Positions 8,445 through 20,105 of a stretch of 64,000 bases of DNA are shown one piece after another; the first letter of the stretch is position 1, and every line of letters starts with the position of its first letter. Source of the DNA: Pseudoxanthomonas koreensis (GTDB lineage Bacteria; Pseudomonadota; Gammaproteobacteria; Xanthomonadales; Xanthomonadaceae); assembly GCF_010093225.1 (NCBI RefSeq), contig NZ_PDWM01000001.1:62001-126000 (forward strand), written 5' to 3'. Both the position numbers and the translations under genes were made by a program. The notes under the pieces were generated by a model. It was given only the letters and a program-made list of their open reading frames with translations, ran no database searches and had not been told where the DNA came from.

Positions 8445-8927
8445 CTAATCCCGTCCTGCCCCCGCCCCGCCCTTCGCTGCACCGGCCTTGCGGCCTTCGA
8501 CCCAGCGCAGCACGGTCCGCACCAGCAGCGTGAGCAAGGTGACCGCCAGCGCCAGCACGTGGTAACCGAAGCCGACGGTGATCCCGATCGAGGCCACGGC
8601 CAGCAGCGAGGCGGCAGTCGTGATGCCTTCGACCCCGTGGCCGCCGCGGCTGGCGAAGATGGTGCCGGCGCCGATGAAGGAAATGCCGGCCACCACCGCC
8701 TCCACCAGCCGCAGCGGGTCGATCCGCAGGCCGGCGCCGGCGTAGTGCGCGTCTTCCAGCACCATCCGGCTCAGGCCCAGCAGCAGCGCGGCGGTGCCGG
8801 CCACCAGCATGTGCGTGCGGAATCCCGCCGGCCGGTCCTTGAGTTCGCGCTCGTAGCCGATGGCGCCGCCGAGCGCCATCGCGTACAGGACGTCCGGCAG
8901 GATGCGCAGCTCGGCGGCCCAGTCCAT
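8445..8927 (-). CDS. MgtC/SapB family membrane protein
   Basis: A 160-residue inner-membrane protein with four hydrophobic segments and the MgtC/SapB signature ALGGAIGYERELKDRPAG followed by RTHMLVAGTAALL. It has no C-terminal ACT-like domain, so it is the short SapB-type form rather than the full virulence MgtC. Family roles include magnesium stress and control of ATP synthase or phosphate uptake; none can be assigned here. It ends about 75 bp beyond the ssrA promoter and starts 13 bp after the OmpA-like gene, so the two may be co-transcribed. Confidence 0.88.
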   Translation of the reverse strand: MDWAAELRILPDVLYAMALGGAIGYERELKDRPAGFRTHMLVAGTAALLLGLSRMVLEDAHYAGAGLRIDPLRLVEAVVAGISFIGAGTIFASRGGHGVEGITTAASLLAVASIGITVGFGYHVLALAVTLLTLLVRTVLRWVEGRKAGAAKGGAGAGRD

Positions 8928-8940
8928 CGCCGCGGCCCGG

Positions 8941-9633
8941 TCAGGACTGCACCGGCACCAGGGTGATCTCGACCCGGCGGTTGGCCGCGCGGCCGGCCTC
9001 GGTGTCGTTGCTGGCGATCGGGTAGCGGAAGCCGCCGCCGACGGTGATCAGGCGCTGCTGGTCCACGCCCTGCGCGGCCAGGTACTGGGCCACGGCGCTG
9101 GCGCGCTGTTCGGACAGGCGCTGGTTGACCGCTTCGCTGCCGATGTTGTCGGTATGCCCGGCGACCTCGACCACGGTCTGGTTGTACTCGCGCAGCACGC
9201 CGGCCACGTCGTTGAGCACCGGGTAGAACTGCGGGTCGAGGTTGGCGCTGTTGAAGGCGAAGGTGACGTTGCCCGGCATGTTCAGGGTGATGTTGTCGCC
9301 CTTGCGGTCGACCTCCACGCCGGTGCCCTGCAGCTTCTCGCGCAGCGCCGCCTGCTGGCGGTCCTGGTAGTTGCCCACCGCCCCGCCGGTAAGCGCGCCG
9401 AGGCCGGCGCCGATCAGGGCGTGCTGGCGCCGCTCCACCGCACTGTTGCCGGTGAGCAGGCCAGCGGCCACGCCGATGCCGGCGCCGATCAGGGCGCCGG
9501 TACCGGTGCGGTTCTGCTGGGTCTGCCCGGTGACCGGATCGGTGGTCTGGCAACCGGCGGCGGCCAGCACCGCGACCAGCGCGGCGGTTGCGGGTACGCA
9601 GATGGCACGGGCAAGGGTCGGCTTGCGGATCAT
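8941..9633 (-). CDS. OmpA-family lipoprotein with glycine-zipper segment
   Basis: A 230-residue outer-membrane lipoprotein. It starts at the ATG at 9633, which has AGGAG 7 bp upstream; the longer frame has no such site. The signal peptide ends in a lipobox (VLAAAGCQTTD, Cys about residue 29). Next come glycine-zipper repeats (GALIGAGIGVAAGLLTG and ALIGAGLGALTGGAVG), which insert into membranes, and an OmpA peptidoglycan-binding domain (about 115-228) with GHTDNIGSEAVNQRLSEQRA and NRRVEITLVP. It resembles YiaD of E. coli and probably tethers the outer membrane to peptidoglycan. Confidence 0.92.
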   Translation of the reverse strand: MIRKPTLARAICVPATAALVAVLAAAGCQTTDPVTGQTQQNRTGTGALIGAGIGVAAGLLTGNSAVERRQHALIGAGLGALTGGAVGNYQDRQQAALREKLQGTGVEVDRKGDNITLNMPGNVTFAFNSANLDPQFYPVLNDVAGVLREYNQTVVEVAGHTDNIGSEAVNQRLSEQRASAVAQYLAAQGVDQQRLITVGGGFRYPIASNDTEAGRAANRRVEITLVPVQS

Positions 9634-9759
9634 GGTCACGCTCCTGTGCAGGGACGACCGGCCGGTCGGCCGGGGCGGCTCCATGGTAATCCCGCCATCG
9701 TGAGCGGCGGGTAGTCGGCCGCCATGCCTCCCTGGCCGCGCCCGGCCAGCGACCCGGCG

Positions 9760-11235
9760 CTACTCGAACACGCCGACCGCGTCGTGGCTGAGGTTGTCGA
9801 AGCGGGTGTACTCGCCGAAGAACTTCAGCTTCACCGAACCGGTCGGGCCGTTACGCTGCTTGCCGATGATGACCTCGGCCAGGCCCTTGTCCGGCGAGTT
9901 CTCGCGGTTGTAGTAATCGTCGCGGTAGATGAACACGATCACGTCCGCGTCCTGCTCGATGGCGCCCGATTCGCGCAGGTCGGCCATCACCGGGCGCTTG
10001 TCGGTGCGCGTTTCCAGCGAGCGGTTGAGCTGGGACAGGGCGATCACCGGCACGTTGAGCTCCTTGGCCAGGGCCTTGAGCGAACGGCTGATCTCGGAGA
10101 TCTCGGTGGCGCGGTTCTCGCTGTTGCCCGGCACCTGCATCAGCTGCAGGTAGTCGATCACGATCAGGCCCAGGCCGTGCTCGCGCTTGAGCCGGCGCGC
10201 CTTGGAGCGCAGCACGTCCGGCGACAGCGCCGGGGTGTCGTCGATGAAGATCTTGACGTCGCGCAGCATCTTGATCGCGCTGGTCACCCGGCTCCAGTCC
10301 TCGTCCTCGAGCTGGCCGGTGCGCAGGCGGGTGGCGTTGACCCGGCCCAGCGAGGAGATCAGGCGCAGGGCCAGCTGCGAGGCCGACATTTCCATCGAGA
10401 ACACCGCCACCGGCTTCTTCGACTTCATCGCCGCGAACTCGGCCATGTTCAGCGCCAGGGTGGTCTTGCCCATCGACGGGCGCGCGGCGAGGATGATCAG
10501 GTCGGTCGGCTGCAGGCCGGCGGTCATCTCGTCGAATTCGTTGTAGCCGGTGGACAGGCCGGTGACGCCGCCGCCGCTCTGGAACCGGGTCTGCAGGACC
10601 TCGAAGGCCTCGTGCAGGGCGCGGTTGACCGGAGTGAAGTCCTGGCGGCCGCGCGAACCGGCCTCGGCGATCGCGAACACCTCCTGCTCGGCCTTGGCCA
10701 GCAGCGCGGCGCTGTCGCGGCCTTCGGTCTGGAAGCCGTCGTTGACGATGCCGGTGCCGACCTCGATCAGCTGGCGCAGCACCGCCTTGTCGCGGACGAT
10801 TTCGGCGTAGGCGCGGATGTTGGCCGCCGAGGGCGTGGTCGTGGCCAGCTCGACCAGGTAGGCGCCGCCGCCGATCTGTTCGGAGAAGCCCTGCGAATCG
10901 AACCACTCGCCCAGGGTCACCGCGTCGAACGGCCGGCTCTTCTCGGCCAGTTCGCGGATGGCGCGGTAGATCAGCTGGTGGTCGCGGCGGTAGAAATCGT
11001 TCTCCACCAGCACGTCGCCGACCGAATCGTAGGACTCCGGGGCGAGCATCAGCCCGCCCAGCACCGCCTGCTCGGCCTCGACCGAATGCGGCGGCACCCG
11101 GAGCTGTTCGATGCGGGCGTCGCCGCGGTCGTTGCGGAAGCCGGGACGGGCGGACATCGGGGTGGTGGACTCCTGCGGGCGGGTGGCGAAGGCGGTAAGC
11201 GCCTGCGCCACCGGGAACGGAACCGGGTTGGCCAT
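9760..11235 (-). CDS. dnaB: Replicative DNA helicase DnaB
   Basis: The hexameric 5'-3' helicase that leads the replication fork, 491 residues from this start. The N-terminal domain begins near RVPPHSVEAEQAVLGGLM, and the RecA-like domain carries Walker A ARPSMGKTTLALN, Walker B GLIVIDYLQLM and the late RESGAIEQDADVI. No intein is present. I chose the ATG at 11235, which has GAGG 8 bp upstream; another in-frame ATG at 11157 with AGGAG would give a product beginning MSARPGF, which may be the native start in this family. It lies downstream of rpsF-rpsR-rplI, a frequent arrangement in Gammaproteobacteria. Confidence 0.96.
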   Translation of the reverse strand: MANPVPFPVAQALTAFATRPQESTTPMSARPGFRNDRGDARIEQLRVPPHSVEAEQAVLGGLMLAPESYDSVGDVLVENDFYRRDHQLIYRAIRELAEKSRPFDAVTLGEWFDSQGFSEQIGGGAYLVELATTTPSAANIRAYAEIVRDKAVLRQLIEVGTGIVNDGFQTEGRDSAALLAKAEQEVFAIAEAGSRGRQDFTPVNRALHEAFEVLQTRFQSGGGVTGLSTGYNEFDEMTAGLQPTDLIILAARPSMGKTTLALNMAEFAAMKSKKPVAVFSMEMSASQLALRLISSLGRVNATRLRTGQLEDEDWSRVTSAIKMLRDVKIFIDDTPALSPDVLRSKARRLKREHGLGLIVIDYLQLMQVPGNSENRATEISEISRSLKALAKELNVPVIALSQLNRSLETRTDKRPVMADLRESGAIEQDADVIVFIYRDDYYNRENSPDKGLAEVIIGKQRNGPTGSVKLKFFGEYTRFDNLSHDAVGVFE

Positions 11236-11353
11236 CCTAGTCGCCTCAGGCACACGTGCGTTGCAGACAGTTCTGTGCCGGCCTTGTGCCGGACCTGTGC
11301 ATGCCCTGTGTACAACCGGTGAATATCACCGGCTGAGATGAGGTGGCCTTCTG

Positions 11354-11386
11354 CCAAAAAGCGGAGGGCGCCCTGCGGCGCCCTCC
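11354..11386 (-). terminator. Rho-independent terminator after rplI
   Basis: A perfect 10-bp GC-rich stem (11363-11372 with 11377-11386) and a 4-base loop, followed on the minus strand by CGCTTTTTGG. It separates the ribosomal protein operon from dnaB. Confidence 0.85.
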
Positions 11387-11410
11387 GGTACAGCTTGCTC
11401 CCGGGGCCGA

Positions 11411-11860
11411 TCAGGCTTCCGGCACGACCACGACCTTGACCGTGGTCTCGACGTCGGCGTGCAGGTGCACGAGCACGTCGAACTCGCCGACGTGGCGGAT
11501 CGGGCCTTCGCCCATCACCACTTCGCTCTTCTCCAGCGGCAGGCCGGCGGCGGTGAAGGCCTCGGCGATGTCGCGCGGGCCGACCGAGCCGTACAGCTTG
11601 CCTTCGGTCGAGGCGTTGGCCGTGACCGTGACGCTGGCGCCTTCCAGCTGGGCCAGGCGCGCGCTGGCGCCGTCGAGCTGGGCCTTGGCCTTGGCTTCGT
11701 ACTCGGCGCGCTTGGCCTCGAACTCGGCCACGTTGGCGGCGGTGGCCGGCACGGCCTTGCCCTGCGGGACCAGGAAGTTGCGGCCGTAGCCCGGCTTCAC
11801 GCTGACCTTGTCGCCCAGGTTGCCCAGGTTGGTGACCTTCTGCAGAAGGATCAGTTCCAT
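11411..11860 (-). CDS. rplI: 50S ribosomal protein L9
   Basis: A 149-residue L9 that binds 23S rRNA domain V. The N-terminal globular part [19 protein letters not shown] and [13 protein letters not shown] are diagnostic; the long connecting helix (about 41-75, Ala/Lys/Glu rich) and the C-terminal domain follow. It is separated from rpsR by 163 bp that contain a hairpin, with no priB or other gene between them, so it may be partly uncoupled from rpsF-rpsR. Confidence 0.98.
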   Translation of the reverse strand: MELILLQKVTNLGNLGDKVSVKPGYGRNFLVPQGKAVPATAANVAEFEAKRAEYEAKAKAQLDGASARLAQLEGASVTVTANASTEGKLYGSVGPRDIAEAFTAAGLPLEKSEVVMGEGPIRHVGEFDVLVHLHADVETTVKVVVVPEA

Positions 11861-11979
11861 CGTATTGCTCCTCTATCCGTTAGCGACGCCAGCCGGGGAA
11901 ACCGGGGCGCCGCAACGATTGCTGTCCGGATTGGACGTAATGAATCAACAGCTACGTTTGTAACCCGATGCCTTTCGTG

Positions 11980-12007
11980 AAAAGTCCGCACATGGATGTG
12001 CGGGCTC
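11980..12007 (-). terminator. Hairpin between rpsR and rplI
   Basis: An inverted repeat centred on CACATGGATGTG with arms of about 8-10 bp, followed on the minus strand by CTTTTC. It could end part of the rpsF-rpsR transcripts or mark a processing site ahead of rplI. The T tract is short. Confidence 0.4.
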
Positions 12008-12023
12008 TTCCGAGGGACTCGGA

Positions 12024-12254
12024 TCAAACATCGTGGTTGTCGGTGTACGGGATCAGGGCCAGGAAACGGGCGCGCTTGATCGCGGTCGACAGCTGGCGCT
12101 GGTAACGCGACTTGGTGCCGGTGACGCGGCTCGGGACGATCTTGCCGTTCTCGGTCAGGTACTGGCGCAGGGTGTTGAGATCCTTGTAGTCGATCTCCTT
12201 GACACCCTCGGCGGTGAACTTGCAGAACTTGCGGCGGCGGAAGAACTTGGACAT
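12024..12254 (-). CDS. rpsR: 30S ribosomal protein S18
   Basis: A 76-residue S18, a platform protein that binds 16S rRNA as a heterodimer with S6. The sequence [17 protein letters not shown] and the C-terminal [19 protein letters not shown] are diagnostic. The ATG at 12254 has GAGGAG 8 bp upstream; the longer open frame upstream is a shadow of rpsF. It starts 11 bp after rpsF. The single Cys near residue 11 is the usual one and is not a zinc ribbon. Confidence 0.98.
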   Translation of the reverse strand: MSKFFRRRKFCKFTAEGVKEIDYKDLNTLRQYLTENGKIVPSRVTGTKSRYQRQLSTAIKRARFLALIPYTDNHDV

Positions 12255-12265
12255 GTCGTTACTCC

Positions 12266-12694
12266 TCAGGCGGCTTCGGCGTTGTCGCCGTCGGTGTCGT
12301 TGGAGGCGGTGTTGCCCTCGCCTTCCTCGTCGCGGCGGCGACGCTCGCCACGCTCGGGCTTGTCGCCCTTCTCGTCCTTGCTCTTCATGATCAGCGACTG
12401 CTCGGTATCCGGGCCATCGCGGCGGATGACCAGGTGGCGCAGGATCGCGTCGTTGAAGCGGAAGGTCTCGACCAGCTCGTCGATCGCGGCCTGGGTGGCC
12501 TCGATGTTGAACAGGACGTAGTGGGCCTTGACCAGGTTCTGGATCGGGTACGCCAGCTGGCGGCGGCCCCAGTCTTCCAGGCGGTGGATGGTGCCGCTGG
12601 TGCCTTCGATCAGCGCCTTGTAGCGCTCGATCATCGCGGGCACCTGCTCGCTCTGGTCCGGATGGACCAGGAACACGACTTCGTAATGACGCAT
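12266..12694 (-). CDS. rpsF: 30S ribosomal protein S6
   Basis: A 142-residue S6. [19 protein letters not shown] at the N-terminus and the [11 protein letters not shown] segment are typical. After the conserved core (to about 100) there is a charged tail rich in Glu, Lys, Asp and Arg ([20 protein letters not shown]), like the glutamylated tail of E. coli S6 but with no RimK-type terminal Glu pair. The start at 12694 is supported by GAGGAAAG 3-4 bp upstream. It is the first gene of rpsF-rpsR-rplI. Confidence 0.98.
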   Translation of the reverse strand: MRHYEVVFLVHPDQSEQVPAMIERYKALIEGTSGTIHRLEDWGRRQLAYPIQNLVKAHYVLFNIEATQAAIDELVETFRFNDAILRHLVIRRDGPDTEQSLIMKSKDEKGDKPERGERRRRDEEGEGNTASNDTDGDNAEAA

Positions 12695-12710
12695 TGTCTT
12701 TCCTCGTGGA

Positions 12711-12732
12711 TGCGGCCCTTGCGGGCCTGGCA
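12711..12732 (-). promoter_or_regulatory. Possible S6:S18 autoregulatory leader hairpin
   Basis: In the rpsF leader, 17 bases before the start codon, the minus strand forms GGCCC-GCAA-GGGCC (a 5-bp stem with a GNRA loop) and an outer TGC/GCA helix separated by an asymmetric CA bulge, with a CCG trinucleotide on the 3' side. Known S6:S18-binding leaders carry a bulged CCG next to a hairpin. The resemblance is by eye only. Confidence 0.3.
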
Positions 12733-12930
12733 GCCCCCCGTCGACCGGATGGAAGCGGTGGGGCAAGGTCTCCCGGGCGCACGCGGGCGCAGGGAGCCGA
12801 AAATTATGCAGCCCTGGACCGCCGGGTGCAAACCGGGCGATCCGGGGCGGCAGCGCGTCTGCCACTCGCGCCGCGCCGGATGCAATGCAAAATATCACAT
12901 AGCTTCTACATCTATATGATATTCAAGAGT

Positions 12931-14727
12931 TTATTTCGGCGATTTCCCCTGCTTGCGTGCGGCGATCCAGGTCCGGATATGCGCCTCCAGGGTCTCCAGC
13001 GGCACCGAGCCGGTGTTCAGCACCGCATCGTGGAAGTCGCGCACGTCGAACGCCGGGCCCAGTTCGCGGGCCGCCTCCTCGCGCAGCGCCGAGATCCGCA
13101 GCTGGCCGATCTTGTAGGCCAGGGCCTGGCCCGGCCAGGCGATGTAGCGGTCGATCTCGTTGACCACGTCCTGTTCGGTCTTGGGCGAGTTGTCCATGAA
13201 GAAATCGATCGCCTGCTGCCGGCTCCAGCCCTTGGCGTGCATGCCGGTGTCGACCACCAGCCGCACCGCCCGCCACATGTCGTAGGCCAGCTGGCCCATG
13301 CGGTCGTAGGGATCGTCGTACAGGCCCATGTCGTAGCCCAGGCGCTCGGCGTACAGGCCCCAGCCCTCGCCGTAGGCGACGAAATAGGCGGTGCGGCGGA
13401 ACATCGGCAGGTCCGGCAGTTCGGCGCCGCGGGCGAACTGGAAGTGGTGGCCAGGCACGGCCTCGTGCAGCGACAGCGCCAGCATCTCCCACTTCGGCCG
13501 CACCTCGGGCCGGTAGAGGTTGACGTAATAGAAGCCGGCGCGGCTGCCGTCGACCGCGCCGGGCTGGTAGTAGGCGGTGGTGGTGTCCGGGGCGATGTTG
13601 TCCGGGATCGGGCGCACGCCGTACGGCAGGCGCGGAATGGTGCGGAACACCTTCACCAGCTCCGGATCGATGCGCTTGGACAGGGCCTGGTAGCCCTCCA
13701 GCAGCTCGCCCGGCTCCTTGTAGAAGAACTTCGGGTCGGTGCGCAGGTGCTGGAAGAACGCGTGCAGGTCGCCCTTGAAGCCGACTTCCTCGCGGACCTT
13801 CTCCATCTCCGCGCGGATCCGCGCCACCTCCTGCAGGCCGATGCCGTGGATCTGCTCTGCGGTCAGTTCGGTGGTGGTGTACCAGCCGGCGAGGAAGTCG
13901 TAGTACGCCGGGCCACCGGGCAGGTCGCTGGCGGCGATGCTGTCGCGCGCATGCGGCAGGTAGTCGTGGTCGAAGAACCGGCCGAATTCGCGGTAGGCCG
14001 GCACCACCTTGCCGGCGATCGCCTCGCGGGCCTGGCCGCGCAGCGCCTCCTGCACGGCGGCCGGGATCGAATCGGGCATCTTCAGGAACGGCTTGTAGAA
14101 CGGACTGGCGGCCGGATCGTCGACCACCTGCGCGGCGATCTGCCCGGGCACGCGCTGCATCAGCACCTTCGGCGGCATGCGGCCGGCGGCCACGCCGGCC
14201 TGCATCAGCGCGGTGGTCTGCTCCAGCAGCACCGGCAACGCATCCAGGCGCGCGATCCAGTTGCGGTAGTCCTGCTCGCTGGCGAACGGCAGCAGCTCGG
14301 CGATGCCGTCGGCGGTCTGCACCCCGCCCTGGTGGCCGACCGGCTGCAGGTACTCGCGGAACTGCTGCCGCGCCACCGCCCGCTCCTGCAGCCAGGCGAA
14401 GGTGTCGTAGTCGAGCCTGTCGGCCGGCGACAGCGCGGCGCGGTCGATCCGCTTCAGCGCGGCCAGCGCGTCGCGGTCGGCGGCCTCGCGGCGTTCGATC
14501 GCGGCCAGGCTCATGTCGCTCCAGCGGTCGTCGTAGCGGTGGTCGCCCTGGTAGGCCGCATTCTCCGGCGACTCGCGCAGGCCCCGCTCCCACTCGCTGT
14601 CGAACAGCCGGTGCAGCGCGGTGGCGGCGGCATTGTCCGGGGCCACGACCGGTTCGCCGGCGGCAGGCGCGGCAATGGCGGGGAAGCAGCAGGCGGCCAG
14701 GGCGGCGGCCAGGAGGGTGCGGCGCAT
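12931..14727 (-). CDS. DUF885 family secreted hydrolase
   Basis: A 598-residue protein of the DUF885 group, putative metallo-carboxypeptidase or dipeptidase, exported: a signal peptide [22 protein letters not shown] is visible. The metal-binding HEAVPGHHFQ motif lies in the C-terminal half, with PYGVRPIPDN and YGEGWGLYAERLGYD, all typical of this family. The start is the ATG at 14727 with GGAG 6 bp upstream; the longer frame lacks a site and would bury the signal peptide. It stands alone between rpsF and the IscA-type gene. Substrate unknown; periplasmic peptide turnover is the usual guess. Confidence 0.93.
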   Translation of the reverse strand: MRRTLLAAALAACCFPAIAAPAAGEPVVAPDNAAATALHRLFDSEWERGLRESPENAAYQGDHRYDDRWSDMSLAAIERREAADRDALAALKRIDRAALSPADRLDYDTFAWLQERAVARQQFREYLQPVGHQGGVQTADGIAELLPFASEQDYRNWIARLDALPVLLEQTTALMQAGVAAGRMPPKVLMQRVPGQIAAQVVDDPAASPFYKPFLKMPDSIPAAVQEALRGQAREAIAGKVVPAYREFGRFFDHDYLPHARDSIAASDLPGGPAYYDFLAGWYTTTELTAEQIHGIGLQEVARIRAEMEKVREEVGFKGDLHAFFQHLRTDPKFFYKEPGELLEGYQALSKRIDPELVKVFRTIPRLPYGVRPIPDNIAPDTTTAYYQPGAVDGSRAGFYYVNLYRPEVRPKWEMLALSLHEAVPGHHFQFARGAELPDLPMFRRTAYFVAYGEGWGLYAERLGYDMGLYDDPYDRMGQLAYDMWRAVRLVVDTGMHAKGWSRQQAIDFFMDNSPKTEQDVVNEIDRYIAWPGQALAYKIGQLRISALREEAARELGPAFDVRDFHDAVLNTGSVPLETLEAHIRTWIAARKQGKSPK

Positions 14728-14904
14728 GGGATCTCCGGGGGGGCGGCAAAACCCAAGCCTAGCGCGTACCCCATCGTCCCGGCGGCTTTTCACTGACGAA
14801 TGTCTGGTCAAGCCGGGACGACGGGGTTCTGGCTGATGGCGGTCTGCCACGGACCGCGCGGACGTGATGGAACGGTCCCGGCCGCCCCGTCCGGACAGCC
14901 GGGC

Positions 14905-15237
14905 TCAGCCCGGCCCGGTGGTGAAACTCTCGCCACAGCCGCATTCGGCGGTGGCGTTGGGGTTGTCGAACACGAAGCCCTCGCTCAGGCCCTGGCGGGC
15001 GAAGTCGATCCGGGTGCCATCCACCAGCGGCAGGCTCTGCGCGTCGACGAAGATGCGCACGCCTTCCTGTTCGAACACCGCGTCGCCGTCGCGGCGGTCG
15101 CGGGCCAGGTCGGCGACGTGGCCCCAGCCGGAGCAGCCGGTGCGCTCCACGCCCAGGCGCAGGCCCAGCGCGCCCGGGTCGCGCTGCAGGAAGCGCTGCA
15201 CGCGCTCCAGGGCAAGGGGGGTCAGGGTCACGGCCAT
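14905..15237 (-). CDS. HesB/IscA-type iron-sulfur carrier protein
   Basis: A 110-residue A-type carrier that delivers Fe-S clusters to apoproteins. The three ligand cysteines are seen in RTGCSGWGH (about residue 35) and in ECGCGES near the C-terminus. Its best fit is ErpA/IscA; which one cannot be told without comparison, and the isc operon is not nearby. It is divergent from asnS. Confidence 0.9.
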   Translation of the reverse strand: MAVTLTPLALERVQRFLQRDPGALGLRLGVERTGCSGWGHVADLARDRRDGDAVFEQEGVRIFVDAQSLPLVDGTRIDFARQGLSEGFVFDNPNATAECGCGESFTTGPG

Positions 15238-15404
15238 CGGTACCTCCTGGATAACAGCGCGATTATAGGCCCGCCGGCCGTCCCGCCGCCGCCGTCATTG
15301 GCGTTGGAACCGGGACGCTGCGGTGCGGCGCCTCGCACCCGCGCGCTCGCAGCCGCTACACTTCCGCCCTCACAGATGGGCTCCACGACACAAGGATTCA
15401 AGCC

Positions 15405-16805
<1,401 letters not shown>

Positions 16806-16812
16806 GGACGTC

Positions 16813-17115
16813 ATGATCCTGTTCTTCGCCCTGTGCTTCGTCGGCGTGGCCATCGCCGGGGCCAGCGCCTTCGTGATCTTCTGGCCGCTGACCCTGATCC
16901 ACGTGCGCGACCGCCACGGCGGCAGCGCGGCCGATTTCGGCGCCGGCGCCTTCGCCAGCCCGGCCGCGCTGCGCTGGCTGCTGGGCGGTGGCTACCGTTC
17001 CATTCCCGACCGTTCGCTCAGCGGCCTGGCCACTCCGGCCCGGATCGCGCTGCTGACGGTGATCGTTTCCCTGCTGCTGGCGGGGCTGCTCTGGCTGGTC
17101 GCGGAGGTCGCATGA
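16813..17115 (+). CDS. Small two-helix membrane protein, unknown function
   Basis: A 100-residue protein not recognised. It has an N-terminal hydrophobic helix (FFALCFVGVAIAGASAFVIFWPLTLI) and a C-terminal one (ARIALLTVIVSLLLAGLLWLV), with a short Gly/Ser-rich loop between. It begins 7 bp after asnS and its TGA overlaps the next ATG (ATGA), so it belongs with both. Conserved small proteins of this kind sit beside asnS in related genomes as far as I recall, but no function is known to me. Confidence 0.75.
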   Translation: MILFFALCFVGVAIAGASAFVIFWPLTLIHVRDRHGGSAADFGAGAFASPAALRWLLGGGYRSIPDRSLSGLATPARIALLTVIVSLLLAGLLWLVAEVA

Positions 17116-17408
17116 AAGATTCCTGGTGGATCGCCACCCTCGGCCGCACCCTGCACTGGGCGCGCCTGCGCGAACGCGAGGCCGGCACCGCCGAGGTGCT
17201 GGACCACGACGGCAACCTGCACGCCTACGACAGCGAGGACACCGCGCGCTCGATGCTGCTCGATGCCGGCTTCGTCGAGTTCGACGGCGTCGACGAGGAG
17301 GATGCGCTGGAGCGCGGCTTCTCGCTGGACGAGGTCGCCCCGCCGCGCGCGGCCAGCGACGCCGCCCTGGTCGGGCTGATGACGGTGAGCCTCGGCCGCC
17401 GGGCCTGA
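17112..17408 (+). CDS. Small acidic conserved protein, unknown function
   Basis: A 98-residue soluble protein. It opens MKDSWWIATLGRTLHWARLR and contains many Asp and Glu residues in the middle (EDTARSMLLDAGFVEFDGVDEEDALERGF). Its start overlaps the stop of the membrane protein gene by 4 bp. No known domain was recognised. The pair with the preceding two-helix protein suggests the two work together. Confidence 0.72.
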   Translation: MKDSWWIATLGRTLHWARLREREAGTAEVLDHDGNLHAYDSEDTARSMLLDAGFVEFDGVDEEDALERGFSLDEVAPPRAASDAALVGLMTVSLGRRA

Positions 17409-17520
17409 GCTCCCCGGCAGCACCGCGCCGCCGGCCGGGCCCGCCATCGTCGTCACGACGTGCCGGCCCGCATGCGCACCGGCACGCGGAAACCGCACCC
17501 ATGTCTGTGATAATGCCGGC

Positions 17521-18186
17521 ATGGCCGACGAACTGAACGACCTCATCCGCCGCAACCATGCCTGGTCCGAGCGCGTGCGCGCGGAGGATCCGGAATTCTT
17601 CTCGCGCCTGTCGCGACAGCAGGCCCCGCAGTACCTGTGGATCGGCTGCTCCGACTCGCGGGTACCGGCCAACCAGATCATCGACATGGCGCCGGGCGAG
17701 GTGTTCGTCCACCGCAACGTCGCCAACGTCGTGGTCCACACCGACCTCAACTGCCTGTCGGTGATCCAGTTCGCGGTCGACGTGCTCAAGGTCAGGCACA
17801 TCCTGGTGGTGGGCCACTACGGCTGCGGCGGCGTCTACGCCGGCCTGACGAAACTGCGCCTGGGCCTGGTCGACAACTGGATCCGCCACGTCGCCGACGT
17901 GGCCGAGCACCACGAGGAATGCCTGCAGCAGTCCGGCGGCCTGGAACTGCAGCACGACCGCCTGTGCGAGCTGAACGTGCTCGAGCAGGTGGTCAACGTC
18001 TGCCACACCAACATCGTCCTGGACGCGTGGGCGCGCGGCCAGGAACTGACCGTGCACGGCTGGGTCTACAGCCTCAAGGACGGGCGCGTTCACCACCTGG
18101 GCGTGGACATCGATTCGCCCGGCTGCCTGCCCGGCAAGTACCGCACCGCACTGGAACGCATCCGCCAGGACCGCGAGAACCGCTGA
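17521..18186 (+). CDS. can: Beta-class carbonic anhydrase
   Basis: A 221-residue zinc enzyme that interconverts CO2 and bicarbonate. The ligands are in [14 protein letters not shown] (Cys and Asp) and [14 protein letters not shown] (His and Cys), all intact. Length and sequence match Can/YadF of E. coli. It begins about 110 bp after the preceding small gene, so it may have its own promoter, and the 3-hydroxyanthranilate dioxygenase gene follows after 46 bp. Supply of bicarbonate for carboxylases is the usual role. Confidence 0.96.
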   Translation: MADELNDLIRRNHAWSERVRAEDPEFFSRLSRQQAPQYLWIGCSDSRVPANQIIDMAPGEVFVHRNVANVVVHTDLNCLSVIQFAVDVLKVRHILVVGHYGCGGVYAGLTKLRLGLVDNWIRHVADVAEHHEECLQQSGGLELQHDRLCELNVLEQVVNVCHTNIVLDAWARGQELTVHGWVYSLKDGRVHHLGVDIDSPGCLPGKYRTALERIRQDRENR

Positions 18187-18232
18187 AGCGCCCCACCCCG
18201 CCGCCGCCCGCGGCATCCACGCAGGAACCGCC

Positions 18233-18796
18233 ATGCTGCCCGCCCCGCTCAACCTGCAGGCCTGGATCGAGGAACACCGGCACCTGCTCAAGCCGCCGGT
18301 GGGCAACAAGTGCATCTACGACGGCGACTTCATCGTCATGGTCGTCGGCGGCCCGAACGCGCGCACCGACTTCCACTGGGACGAAGGCCCGGAGTGGTTC
18401 TACCAGCTCGAAGGTGAGATGGTGCTGCGGATCCAGGAGCATCCGGACGGCGGCCCGGGCCAGCTGCGCGACATCCCGATCCGCGCCGGCGAGATCTTCC
18501 TGCTGCCGCCGCGCGTGCCGCACTCACCGCAGCGCATGCCCGGCAGCGTCGGCCTGGTGGTCGAGCGCCGGCGCCTGGCGCACGAGGACGACGGCCTGCT
18601 CTGGTACTGCGAACAGTGCAACCACAGGCTGTACGCGGAATTCTTCCACCTGCGCGACATCGAGCAGGACTTCCCGCCGGTGTTCGACCGCTTCTATGCC
18701 TCGGTCGAACACCGCACCTGCCGCCACTGCGGGCACCTGAACCCGCGACCGGCGCGCTACGAGGCGCAGCCCGGCTCGCTGGCCGACTTCACCTGA
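18233..18796 (+). CDS. haaO: 3-hydroxyanthranilate 3,4-dioxygenase
   Basis: A 187-residue cupin extradiol dioxygenase that opens 3-hydroxyanthranilate to the semialdehyde that cyclises to quinolinate. The iron site is seen as [17 protein letters not shown] (His and Glu) and the later [13 protein letters not shown] His. A rubredoxin-like second metal site, CEQCN and CRHCGH, marks the bacterial form. It leads kynU and kmo, so tryptophan-derived NAD synthesis or tryptophan breakdown is the likely job; kynA, kynB and nadC are not in the window. Confidence 0.96.
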   Translation: MLPAPLNLQAWIEEHRHLLKPPVGNKCIYDGDFIVMVVGGPNARTDFHWDEGPEWFYQLEGEMVLRIQEHPDGGPGQLRDIPIRAGEIFLLPPRVPHSPQRMPGSVGLVVERRRLAHEDDGLLWYCEQCNHRLYAEFFHLRDIEQDFPPVFDRFYASVEHRTCRHCGHLNPRPARYEAQPGSLADFT

Positions 18797-18836
18797 GCGG
18801 CCTCCGCCACTCCCGTCGCACCCATCCTTCTTCGAC

Positions 18837-20094
<1,258 letters not shown>

Positions 20095-20105
<11 letters not shown>

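Noticed and set aside
12695-12898. N-terminal extension of rpsF
   Set aside because: S6 starts MRHYEVV; the upstream frame is leader and promoter DNA.
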